In this document: in pieces, positions 49,732 through 57,635 of the stretch
Numbering within the stretch: position 1 is the first letter of the stretch
How the letters are laid out: the number at the start of each line of letters is the position of its first letter
NCBI RefSeq assembly: GCF_036634195.1
Contig: NZ_JAZIFY010000001.1
Span: forward strand, 6,458,501 to 6,522,500
Length of the DNA: 64,000 nucleotides
Source of the DNA: Streptomyces sp. P9-A4
Lineage (GTDB): Bacteria; Actinomycetota; Actinomycetes; Streptomycetales; Streptomycetaceae
Reading direction: 5' to 3'
Made by a program: the position numbers and the translations under genes
Notes under the pieces: model-generated
Database searches by the model: none
Told to the model about the DNA's origin: nothing
The model's input: the letters and a program-made list of their open reading frames with translations, nothing else

Positions 49732-52059
49732 TCACGACCCGGAGCCCCCGCAACCAGCGGACGCGGCCAGCTCCCGTTCGGCCTCCGCCTGCCGAGGATG
49801 GCCCTGCTCGGCGAGGCCGCGCCGAGCGGCATCCAGCGTCGTACGGGCCTCCTCCGCACGACCGAGCCGACGCAGCGCGACGCCCAGGTCCAGGCGGGCC
49901 GGCTCGCTCCACGCGGCCATACCGGCCGCCTCGAAACCGTCGAGGGCGCGGCGCAGCAACGGCTCGGCCTCCGCGCAGCGCCCCAACTCGCCCAGATCCC
50001 GGCCGAGATGCTGCAACGTACCCGCCCGGAACACCGCCAGAACCTCTTCCGACTGACCAGGGATCCCGGCGCGGCACAGCTCCTCGCTCTGCCGGTGAAT
50101 GGCCAGCGCTTCCTCGGCCCGCCCCATCGAACGCAGGTGCCCGCCCAGTGCGTTGAGCGTCGAGAGCTCCGCCAGCCGGCTCTGCGGCGTGGCGTTCTCC
50201 CGGTGGCAGGCCGCCGACTCCTTCAGCCATGCCACCGTTTCCTCGGCCCGCCCCAGATGGTGCAGCGCTCCCGCCCCGTATCCGTGGGCCCAGCCCGTCT
50301 GCAGCAGGTCGCCCGCCTCGCGCGCCGCGGCCAGCGCCTCGCGGGCGGCCGCCAGCCCGCCGGCGTAGTCATGGACGCACAGGTTGTGCGCCCAGGCCAG
50401 GTAGTTGAGGTGCACGGCCTCGTCGCGCCGGCTGCCCAGCGCCCGCGCGGCGGCCACCGAGCAGCGGAAAACCTCCACCCACTGCTCCCAGTGCTGGGTG
50501 CGATCGGAGAACCAGTGCATCGCCTCCGCCGCGTCCAGGACCTCCTGGTGGTGCCCGTCGGCGAGGGCCTGGCGCAGGGCGTCCAGCCACTGGGCCCGTT
50601 CCGCCTCCAGCCAGTCGCGCGCCTCGCCGGGCCCACGGGGCGCGGTGGCGCCGTGCGGGTCGCCGACGGGGGAGCGCTCGGCGTCGAAGTGGAGCGCGGC
50701 GGCACCGGCGCGTGCCAGCGTCCACCGGGCGGTGTGCTCCCGGGCCAGATGGAGTTCCGCCGGATCGTCCTCGGCCAACCGCTCGGCGGCGAACAGGCGG
50801 AGGAGGTCGTGGAAGCGGTAGCGCTCGGCGGCCGGGTCGGGCTGGAGCAGCCCGCGGTCGGCCAGGTCCTGGGTGCAGAGTTCGGCCTGCCGCAGCGTCG
50901 TCCCGGAGAGCAGCGCCGCGGTCTGCGGGGAGAAGTCCGTACCCGCGGCCAGCGTGGCGCGCCGTAGTACCAGCCGTGCCAACGGCTCCAGCCGCCGGTA
51001 CGACAGCGTGAAGGCCGCCCGGACCTGGAGGTTCCCGGCCTGCAGCACATCGAGCCGGCGCCCCTCGTCGGCGAGTTGGGCCACCAGCTTCGCGAGCCGC
51101 TCCGCGGGCCGGGCCGCCAGCCTCTGCGCGGCGATGCGCACCGCGAGCGGCAACTGCCCGCACAGATCGGCCAGATCGCGCGCCGCCTGCGGTTCCGCCG
51201 CCACCCGCTCGGGTCCGACGACCCGGCTGAGGAGGGCGACGGACTCCTCACGGCGCAGTACACCGAGCGCGACGCGGTGCACGTCCTCCAGCCCGGTGAG
51301 CGCGTTGCGGCTGGTGACCAGGGTCAGCGCGGGCCCGGAAGCGGGCAGCAGCGGCCGGACCTGGTCCTCGTCGGCCGCGTTGTCCAGGACGAGGAGCACC
51401 CGCCGGTCCTCGACGGTGGCCCGCAGCAGCCCGGCCCGGCTCTCTGTGTCGGGTGGTACGGCGCCCTCGGCGATCCCGAGCGCCCGCAGCAGCCGCCGCA
51501 GAACCTCGCGCGGTTCCGTGGGCGCGGCATCCGTACCGCGCAGATCGACGGCGAACTGCCCGTCCGGGTAGCGGTCCGCGAGGCCGTGTGCCGCCCGTAC
51601 CGCGAAGGCCGTCTTCCCCAGCCCCGGCTGGCCCGTGACCAGCACCACCGCCGGGTAGGCAGGTCCGGCGTCCTCCGCGAAGGCCCGCAGCCGGGCAAGG
51701 TCGGCCTCCCGCGCGGTGAAGTCCCGTACGTCGCGTGGCAACCGCAGCCCCATCGCCCCCAGCGGGCCGCTCGGCGCCGCCGACGCCGCCCGAGGACGGG
51801 GCCGCCCCGCGGCCGCGGCCCGCTCCAGAGCCTCGGCCTCGCCCTCGGTACCGTCGAGCGCGAGCGCCGCGACCAGCGCGCCCACCGTACGACGCTGCGG
51901 ACCCCGCGTGCGCCCGCGTTCCATGTCGGCCAGCGCCCGCACGCTCACCCCCGCGCGGTGGGCGAGCTCCTCCTGGCTGAGTCCGGCGCGGGTGCGCAGG
52001 GTGCGCAGCAGCGATCCGAACTCCCCGTGGCCGGAGCGGGCGGAATCGGCAGTGGTCAT
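49732..52059 (-). CDS. XRE-NB-ARC-TPR regulator
   Basis: A 775-residue STAND-type regulator. The N-terminal XRE helix-turn-helix (residues 15-75) reads LRTLRTRAGLSQEELAHRAG. The NTPase has Walker A VLVTGQPGLGKTAFAV, Walker B RVLLVLDNA and the GxP-like motif CGQLPLAVRIAA. TPR-like repeats fill residues 470-760, for example LSTLNALGGHLRSMGRAEEA. Such proteins act as ATP-dependent switches. It is divergent from the large secreted hydrolase gene, and the shared 196 bases hold a perfect 11-base inverted repeat. Confidence 0.9.
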   Translation of the reverse strand: MTTADSARSGHGEFGSLLRTLRTRAGLSQEELAHRAGVSVRALADMERGRTRGPQRRTVGALVAALALDGTEGEAEALERAAAAGRPRPRAASAAPSGPLGAMGLRLPRDVRDFTAREADLARLRAFAEDAGPAYPAVVLVTGQPGLGKTAFAVRAAHGLADRYPDGQFAVDLRGTDAAPTEPREVLRRLLRALGIAEGAVPPDTESRAGLLRATVEDRRVLLVLDNAADEDQVRPLLPASGPALTLVTSRNALTGLEDVHRVALGVLRREESVALLSRVVGPERVAAEPQAARDLADLCGQLPLAVRIAAQRLAARPAERLAKLVAQLADEGRRLDVLQAGNLQVRAAFTLSYRRLEPLARLVLRRATLAAGTDFSPQTAALLSGTTLRQAELCTQDLADRGLLQPDPAAERYRFHDLLRLFAAERLAEDDPAELHLAREHTARWTLARAGAAALHFDAERSPVGDPHGATAPRGPGEARDWLEAERAQWLDALRQALADGHHQEVLDAAEAMHWFSDRTQHWEQWVEVFRCSVAAARALGSRRDEAVHLNYLAWAHNLCVHDYAGGLAAAREALAAAREAGDLLQTGWAHGYGAGALHHLGRAEETVAWLKESAACHRENATPQSRLAELSTLNALGGHLRSMGRAEEALAIHRQSEELCRAGIPGQSEEVLAVFRAGTLQHLGRDLGELGRCAEAEPLLRRALDGFEAAGMAAWSEPARLDLGVALRRLGRAEEARTTLDAARRGLAEQGHPRQAEAERELAASAGCGGSGS

Positions 52060-52121
52060 CGTGCGGGTCTCCGTGCGCGGTGCGGCCGGTGCCGGCCGGG
52101 GGCGGCGCGACGTGCGGTGGT

Positions 52122-52155
52122 CCGGCAGAAGTATGCAGGACCGCACTTCTGCCGG
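52122..52155. promoter_or_regulatory. Inverted repeat in the divergent NB-ARC/hydrolase promoter region
   Basis: CCGGCAGAAGT (52122-52132) and ACTTCTGCCGG (52145-52155) are exact complements around 12 bases. It lies midway between the two divergent starts, a natural operator position for the XRE domain of the NB-ARC regulator. Confidence 0.6.
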
Positions 52156-52255
52156 TGCGACTGCCTCGTGCCCGCACCGCCCGGGTGCTGGACTGGTTCT
52201 CGTTTTCCGTGTCCCGGCCCCTGTCGTGCGGCCGCCACAGTGCAAAGGGTTCTCG

Positions 52256-55200
52256 ATGAGACGTCTCTCCCTCCCCCTCGGACGACCGGGGCCGCTGCCG
52301 CCGGATCACGGAACCCGGCGGGGCCGGTTCCGTGCCGCGCTGCACGTCACCGGGCTCGCCCTGGCCGGGGCGCTCGTCGCCGGCACGCTGGTCGTCACCG
52401 CCGCCCCTCCGGCGGCCGCGGTACCCGTGGGGACGACGGTCGTGCTGCAGAGCGTCGGCGACAGCCAGGGCGACGGCACGGGCGACGACAAGAACGTCGG
52501 GTACGCGGGCGGCACCGGGCTGCAGATCTCCGGCACCGACCTCCTCTTCCGCGCGACCGAACCGAAGGGCGACCAGGACAACCAGCTGTGGTACCTGGAG
52601 GCGTCCGCGGGGGGCTCGTACAAGGTCAAGAGCCGTACCAAGAGCGGCTGCATGAGCAGGGACTCGGACGCCGCGGGCAACGCCCGTCTCGCGTTCCGTG
52701 ACTGCGGCGCAGCGGGAACCGACTGGGACTTCGCGTCCGCGAAGGGCGACCGCTACCGGATCCAGCCGGTCGGCCACTCCGACGAGTGGCTGGAGACCCC
52801 GCTGGACAAGGGCCGCGAGGTCACCCTGTCCAGGATCAAGGTGCTGGGCAACCGCCAGGAGTGGTACGTCACGCCGTACGAGCCGACGACCCGCGCCATG
52901 CCGGCGGATCCCACGTTCGACGACATGACGTTCATGACGGCCCACAACGCGTTCTACAACAGCGCCGACGTGGGCGGGATCGGGACGTCCCTACCGCCCA
53001 ACCAGTGGATGCCGATCCGTGACCAACTGGCCCAAGGTGTACGGGGGTTGATGCTCGACGCCCACAAGTACAACGGCCGGGTCCGGATGTGTCACGGACC
53101 CTGCGCGCTCGACAGCCGGCCGATGTCCGACGTCTTCACCGACATCGCGGACTTCCTCAAGGCACCCGGGAACGAGAAGGAGATCGTCACGGTCTTCACC
53201 GAGGACTACGTCGACGACCCCGCCGACCTGCGCGACGAGGTCGGCGACGACCTGGCCCCCGGCGGCCAACTGGCCGGCATGCTGTTCAACCCGGCCGACC
53301 CCCGCTGGGACGTCGCGAACAAGGGCTGGCCGAAGGTCTCCCAGCTCATCGACGCCGGCAACCGCGTGCTGCTCTTCTCCGACAGCTGGAACAAGGAGGA
53401 TCTGTTCCCCTCCGACACCAACGTCAACGTCGGCTTCGCGTACCAGCGCAACTGGACGGCCGAGAACTACTGGTCCTTGGGATCCGGCACCACCGACACA
53501 CCGGACTGGACCTGCAGGACACGCTGGGACGACGTACCGCTGGCCAAGGAGGAGAAGCACTTCCGCCGGCTGTTCGTGATGAACCACTTCCGTGACATGC
53601 CGTTCACGACCCGCGCGTCCTCGGACAACCAGCAGGTGCTGGAGCGGCTGAAGAAGTTCTGCCGGCCGGCCGCCCGCAAGAAGCCCAACTTCCTCGCCGT
53701 GGACCACTTCCACCTGGGCGGCGTACGCGCGACGGTCGAGGCGCTGAACCAGTACACGTACCACCCCGACACCCCCGGCTACGGAGGCACACCCGACAGT
53801 CAGGGCGAGAACTGGCACGTGCCGCGCCTGTCCGTGATGCCGCTCGGCGACTCCATCACGCTCGGGGTCGGCAGCTCCACCCGATCCGGCTACCGGGCCC
53901 CGCTCTGGCCGATGCTGACCGGCCGGGCCGACACTCTCGACTTCGTCGGCTCCCAACGCGAAGGCCAGCTCCCGGACATCGACCACGAGGGTCATTCGGG
54001 CTGGCTCATCGACGGCATCGCCGCGAACGTCGACAGCTGGCTGGAGGCGGCCAAGCCCAATGTCGTCCTGCTGCACATCGGCACCAACGACATGGACCGC
54101 GACAACGCCGTCGCATCCGCCCCGGCCCGCCTCGCCGCCCTCATCGACCAGATCACCGCGGCGTCCCCGCAGACCACCGTCGTCGTGGCCACGCTCGTCC
54201 CCTCCACCTCACCGACGGTCCAGACCCGCGTCAACGCGTACAACGCGCAGCTCCCCGGAATCGTCAAGGCCCGGCAGGACCGGGGCGACAAGGTCACGCT
54301 CGTCAGCATGGGCGCGCTGACCAACGCCGACATCTCCGACCGGCTCCACCCGAACAACACCGGCTACACCAAGATGGCCACCGCCTTCGCCGGAGGCATC
54401 GACACGGCCGCCCGCGCCGGCTGGATCAGCGACACCGTGACGGTGCGCCCCGCGCCCCCGCGCGCCGGACTCGGCGACTACCAGGTCGACGTCAACGCGG
54501 ACGGCTACGCCGACTACCTCACGGTCGACGCGGCGGGCGGCGTGCGGGCGTGGCTGAACAAGGGCGGTACGGGCACGGCGGGCTGGACCGAAGCAGGCCT
54601 GATCGCCACCGGCGTCCCGCTGAACGGCGGCCAGGTCCGCTTCGCGGACATCAACGGCGACCGCTACAGCGACTACCTCGTCGTCGACCCGGGCGGAGCC
54701 GTGCGCGCCTGGCTGAACAAGGGCGGCACAGGAACAGCGGGCTGGACCAGCGCCGGGCAGATCGCCTCCGGGGTGACGCTGGCCGGCGGCGAGGTCCGCT
54801 TCGCCGACATCAACGGCGACAAGTACGCCGACTACGTCGTCGTCGACCCGAACAGCGCCCTGCGGGTGTGGCTGAACAAGGGCGGTACGGGCACGGCCGG
54901 CTGGACCGGCGTCGGGCAGATCGCCTCCGGAGTGGGAGTACCCGGAGACCAGATCCGGCTGGCCGACGTCAACGGCGACGCGTACGCGGACTACCTCGCC
55001 GTCGATGCCGTGGGCGCCGTGCGGGCGTGGCTCAACAAGGGGGGTGCGGGCACGGCCGGCTGGACCGACGCGGGCCAGATCGCCGCGGGTACCGATGCCC
55101 TCGGCTCGGCCGTACGATTCGCGGACATCGACGCCGACCGTCGCGCGGACTACGTCGTGGTCGAGGCGAACGGTGCGGTACGGGCGTGGCTGAACAAGGG

Positions 55201-56083
55201 CGGTGACGGCACCGGCGTCGGCGGGGGTGGCTGGACGACGGTCGGCACGTTCGCCTCCGGCGTCGGCGCGCCGGTCGCGGACCTGCGCTTCGCCGACATC
55301 AACGCCGACCGCCGGGACGACTACCTGACGGTCGCGGCGGACGGCTCGGTGCAGGCCTGGCTGAACAACGGCACCCCGGGAAGCTGGACACCGCTGGGGA
55401 CGTACGCCACGACGACCGGAGCCCCGGGTTCGCAGGTGCGGTTCGCGGACCTGAACGCGGACGGCCGGGCGGACTATCTCACGGTCGCCGCCGACGGGTC
55501 GGTCAAGGCGTGGCTGAACCAGGGCGGCGTCGGGCGCGGTGGCTGGGCGGAGCTGGGAACGTACGCCTCGGGCACCGGCTCGCCGGGCGACCAGGTCCGG
55601 TTCGCGGACCTGAACGCGGACGGCCGGGCGGACTACCTCACGGTCGCCGCCGACGGGTCGGTCAAGGCGTGGCTGAACCAGGGCGGCAACGGCAACGGCG
55701 GCTGGACGGCACTGGGGACGTACGCCTCCGGCACGGGTGCGACCGGTTCGCTGGTCCGGTTCGCGGACCTGAACGCGGACGGTCGCGCCGACTACGTGGC
55801 GCTGGCGTCGGACGGGTCGGCGAAGGCCTGGCTGAACCAGGGCGGCAACGGCAACGGCGGCTGGACGGCACTCGGCGCCTACGCCCCGGCGCTCGGAGCC
55901 GTCGGGACGCAGCCCGTCTTCGCCGAGGCCAACGGCGACGGCCGGGCGGACTACCTGGCAGTGGCCGCGGACGGCTCGGTCCAGGCCTGGACGAACAACG
56001 GCGCGGCACTCAGTGGCGGCTGGACGGCGGCGGGCGTGATCGCCACCGGCGTCGGCGTACCGGCGAGCCAGGTCCACATCTGA
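52256..56083 (+). CDS. Secreted PI-PLC / SGNH hydrolase / FG-GAP repeat fusion protein
   Basis: A 1275-residue exported protein. A signal peptide (ALHVTGLALAGALVAGTLVV, cleavage near AAAVPVG) is followed by a ~130-residue beta-trefoil-like region. A phosphatidylinositol phospholipase C X-type domain (residues about 215-500) has its two likely catalytic His in FMTAHNAFY and RMCHGPCAL. An SGNH hydrolase (about 520-735) has GDSITLG, HIGTNDM and DRLHPNN. About ten FG-GAP/VCBS units (DLNADGRADYLTVAADGSVK and variants) end the protein. The ATG follows AAAGGG. It probably attacks lipids or esterified glycans outside the cell. Confidence 0.9.
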   Translation: MRRLSLPLGRPGPLPPDHGTRRGRFRAALHVTGLALAGALVAGTLVVTAAPPAAAVPVGTTVVLQSVGDSQGDGTGDDKNVGYAGGTGLQISGTDLLFRATEPKGDQDNQLWYLEASAGGSYKVKSRTKSGCMSRDSDAAGNARLAFRDCGAAGTDWDFASAKGDRYRIQPVGHSDEWLETPLDKGREVTLSRIKVLGNRQEWYVTPYEPTTRAMPADPTFDDMTFMTAHNAFYNSADVGGIGTSLPPNQWMPIRDQLAQGVRGLMLDAHKYNGRVRMCHGPCALDSRPMSDVFTDIADFLKAPGNEKEIVTVFTEDYVDDPADLRDEVGDDLAPGGQLAGMLFNPADPRWDVANKGWPKVSQLIDAGNRVLLFSDSWNKEDLFPSDTNVNVGFAYQRNWTAENYWSLGSGTTDTPDWTCRTRWDDVPLAKEEKHFRRLFVMNHFRDMPFTTRASSDNQQVLERLKKFCRPAARKKPNFLAVDHFHLGGVRATVEALNQYTYHPDTPGYGGTPDSQGENWHVPRLSVMPLGDSITLGVGSSTRSGYRAPLWPMLTGRADTLDFVGSQREGQLPDIDHEGHSGWLIDGIAANVDSWLEAAKPNVVLLHIGTNDMDRDNAVASAPARLAALIDQITAASPQTTVVVATLVPSTSPTVQTRVNAYNAQLPGIVKARQDRGDKVTLVSMGALTNADISDRLHPNNTGYTKMATAFAGGIDTAARAGWISDTVTVRPAPPRAGLGDYQVDVNADGYADYLTVDAAGGVRAWLNKGGTGTAGWTEAGLIATGVPLNGGQVRFADINGDRYSDYLVVDPGGAVRAWLNKGGTGTAGWTSAGQIASGVTLAGGEVRFADINGDKYADYVVVDPNSALRVWLNKGGTGTAGWTGVGQIASGVGVPGDQIRLADVNGDAYADYLAVDAVGAVRAWLNKGGAGTAGWTDAGQIAAGTDALGSAVRFADIDADRRADYVVVEANGAVRAWLNKGGDGTGVGGGGWTTVGTFASGVGAPVADLRFADINADRRDDYLTVAADGSVQAWLNNGTPGSWTPLGTYATTTGAPGSQVRFADLNADGRADYLTVAADGSVKAWLNQGGVGRGGWAELGTYASGTGSPGDQVRFADLNADGRADYLTVAADGSVKAWLNQGGNGNGGWTALGTYASGTGATGSLVRFADLNADGRADYVALASDGSAKAWLNQGGNGNGGWTALGAYAPALGAVGTQPVFAEANGDGRADYLAVAADGSVQAWTNNGAALSGGWTAAGVIATGVGVPASQVHI
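54480..56070 (+). repeat. FG-GAP coding repeats
   Basis: About ten units of roughly 53 codons, each with a calcium-binding-type D-x-N-x-D-x-x-x-D loop such as DVNADGYAD, DINGDRYSD and DLNADGRAD and then AWLNKGG or AWLNQGG. Units 7-9 are almost identical in DNA, which points to recent duplication or gene conversion. Confidence 0.88.
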
Positions 56084-56096
56084 CGCAGGTAGTCCC

Positions 56097-56139
56097 GGAC
56101 GCGGGGGCGGTGGCCGACAGGGCCACCGCCCCCGCGTCC
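56097..56139. terminator. Strong bidirectional hairpin between the secreted hydrolase and FKBP genes
   Basis: A perfect 19-bp stem (56097-56115 with 56121-56139) and a GACAG loop lie between converging genes. Confidence 0.85.
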
Positions 56140-56157
56140 CGTCAGAGCCGGCGCCCC

Positions 56158-56538
56158 TCAGACGGCGACGGAGAGCAGGTCCACCACGAAGACGAGCGTC
56201 GAGCCCGCAGGGATCAACGACGAGGGGGACTGGTTGCCGTACCCGAGACGCGGAGGAACGATGATCTCGCGCCGACCACCGACCTTCATCCCCCTGATCC
56301 CGCGGTCCCAGCCCTTGATGACCCTGCCACCGCCCAGCGCGAACTTGAACGGCTGCCCCCGGTCCCAGGAGGAGTCGAACTCCTTCCCGGACTCGAAGGT
56401 GACGCCGACGTAATGAACCCGGACAACCCTCCCGGGCTTGGCCTCGACCCCATCCCCGACGACGAGGTCGCGAACAGCCAGCTCGTCGGGAGCGGCCCCC
56501 TCCGGAAGGTGGATCTCGGGCTTGGTCAGTTCACTCAT
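56158..56538 (-). CDS. FKBP-type peptidyl-prolyl cis-trans isomerase
   Basis: A 126-residue single-domain FKBP without a signal peptide. Conserved stretches are VVRVHYVGVTFESGKEFDSS, GGGRVIKGWDRGIRGMKVGG, RREIIVPPRLGYGN and AGSTLVFVVDLLSV. It catalyses proline isomerisation and would bind FK506-like macrolides. The ATG at 56538 is the only reasonable start. Confidence 0.93.
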   Translation of the reverse strand: MSELTKPEIHLPEGAAPDELAVRDLVVGDGVEAKPGRVVRVHYVGVTFESGKEFDSSWDRGQPFKFALGGGRVIKGWDRGIRGMKVGGRREIIVPPRLGYGNQSPSSLIPAGSTLVFVVDLLSVAV

Positions 56539-56759
56539 CGCAGTCCCACTACTCTCCGGCGAAAGCCTTCAAACCAAGCATCCGCGCGCACGGTCACGCT
56601 AAGCAGTAGATCATCAAGCTGCCGAGAACACTGAGCGTCTTCAGCGTGGCCACTGATCGGGTGACGCCGGTGAGGTCGAGATGAAGGCCACAACGCACAA
56701 GGCCCCCGTGCCGTTGAGGGAGGCGTTCGGCGTCTCAAGCCACCGGCACAGGAGCCCTG

Positions 56760-56831
56760 TTGGTTCCCTGTCCTGCCGCACTCGACCTCCCTCATGCTCT
56801 GGTCGAGTGGGTCACGATGCTCGTCGTCACC
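56760..56831 (+). pseudogene. 5' stub of an IS transposase
   Basis: A TTG with AGGAG upstream begins LVPCPAALDLPHALVEWVTM and continues LVVT before running into the MBL fragment. This recalls the first residues of a common Streptomyces IS transposase (HARBI1/DDE_Tnp_4-like). Only about 24 codons remain. It marks the right edge of the 37.6-56.8 kb island. The stretch 56539-56759 shows nothing else. Confidence 0.5.
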
Positions 56832-57131
56832 CGGAGGGCATGCGGGCGCATCTGGACCTCCAGGGCGGCGGCCCCGCCGGTGTGATGCTGCCGATCCACT
56901 GGGGCACCTTCAACCTCGCCCCGCACCCGTGGGCCGAGCCGGGGGAGGGCGCGGTGGAGGCCGCCGCGGGCGCCATCCAGCGGATCGCCCTGCCGATCCC
57001 CGGCCGGCCCTTCGAGCCGGGTGCCGAGCGGGTGCCCGACACCGCGTGGTGGCGTCCGGTCGCCCGAGTCCCCGCGAGGGGCTGGAGCGAACCCCTCGTC
57101 ACCGAAAGTGACGGTGCGCTCACCGGTGCCG
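56832..57131 (+). pseudogene. 3' fragment of an MBL-fold hydrolase gene
   Basis: GMRAHLDLQGGGPAGVMLPI and HWGTFNLAPHPWAEPGEG repeat the end of the MBL gene at 36694, in the same orientation. The first ~75 bases differ from 37,574-37,650 at only a few positions; beyond that the copies diverge (IALPIPGRPFEPGAERVPDT, AWWRPVARVP). The N-terminal two-thirds, including all HxHxDH ligands, is absent. No convincing stop closes it before 57481. Confidence 0.8.
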
Positions 57132-57635
57132 GTGGCGTCGACGCGGAAGTGAACGCCGACGCAGGCATCGGCCGGTCGTCCGGGGGGCCCGGAACCGACG
57201 CGGGCCGGGGGTGCCGGAGGCCGCGCGGACACCCTGGCGCGCGGGCGGGCCGGTCGGGTCCGCGCCCTTGCCGGGGGATTCCGGTCGGGGGCGATTTCCG
57301 CAGAGGACGGAGGTGTGAGGGCGCCTCCGCCCCCTTCCGTTCCCGCCCGCTCCCGTCCCCGAATGGGTCTTCCGCGCCACGTCGTCGAGTTTCGGCCGAT
57401 GCTTCTCGGCCGGTCATACGGGGGGCGATACCGGAGCGGGCAGGTCAACGGGTAAGTTTGCCAACTGCGCACCGCACATGAATGGTTGACGACTACAGTG
57501 TGTGGTTGCTGATCATCGGTAGGCTCATCGCACCGCCGTCGTCCACCACCGTCTCCACCCCCCGTCTCCACCCATCGAAGAAGTACATAAGCGACCCCCG
57601 CAACGCCGATTCCTGGGCACGTACCAAGGACACTC
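57132..57635 (+). other. Non-coding leader before the conservon, with a candidate promoter
   Basis: No gene is seen. TTGACG (57486-57491) and TGATCA (57510-57515) are 18 bases apart in a locally AT-richer stretch, about 120 bases before cvnA, and could be its promoter. Confidence 0.35.

Noticed and set aside
54209..56077. Long minus-strand frame opposite the FG-GAP repeats
   Set aside because: Its repeats simply mirror the coding-strand repeats.
36694..56831. Integrative element with its own integrase
   Set aside because: No tyrosine or serine recombinase or tRNA-derived attachment site was seen at either edge, so the island is described only as bracketed by MBL-gene repeats.
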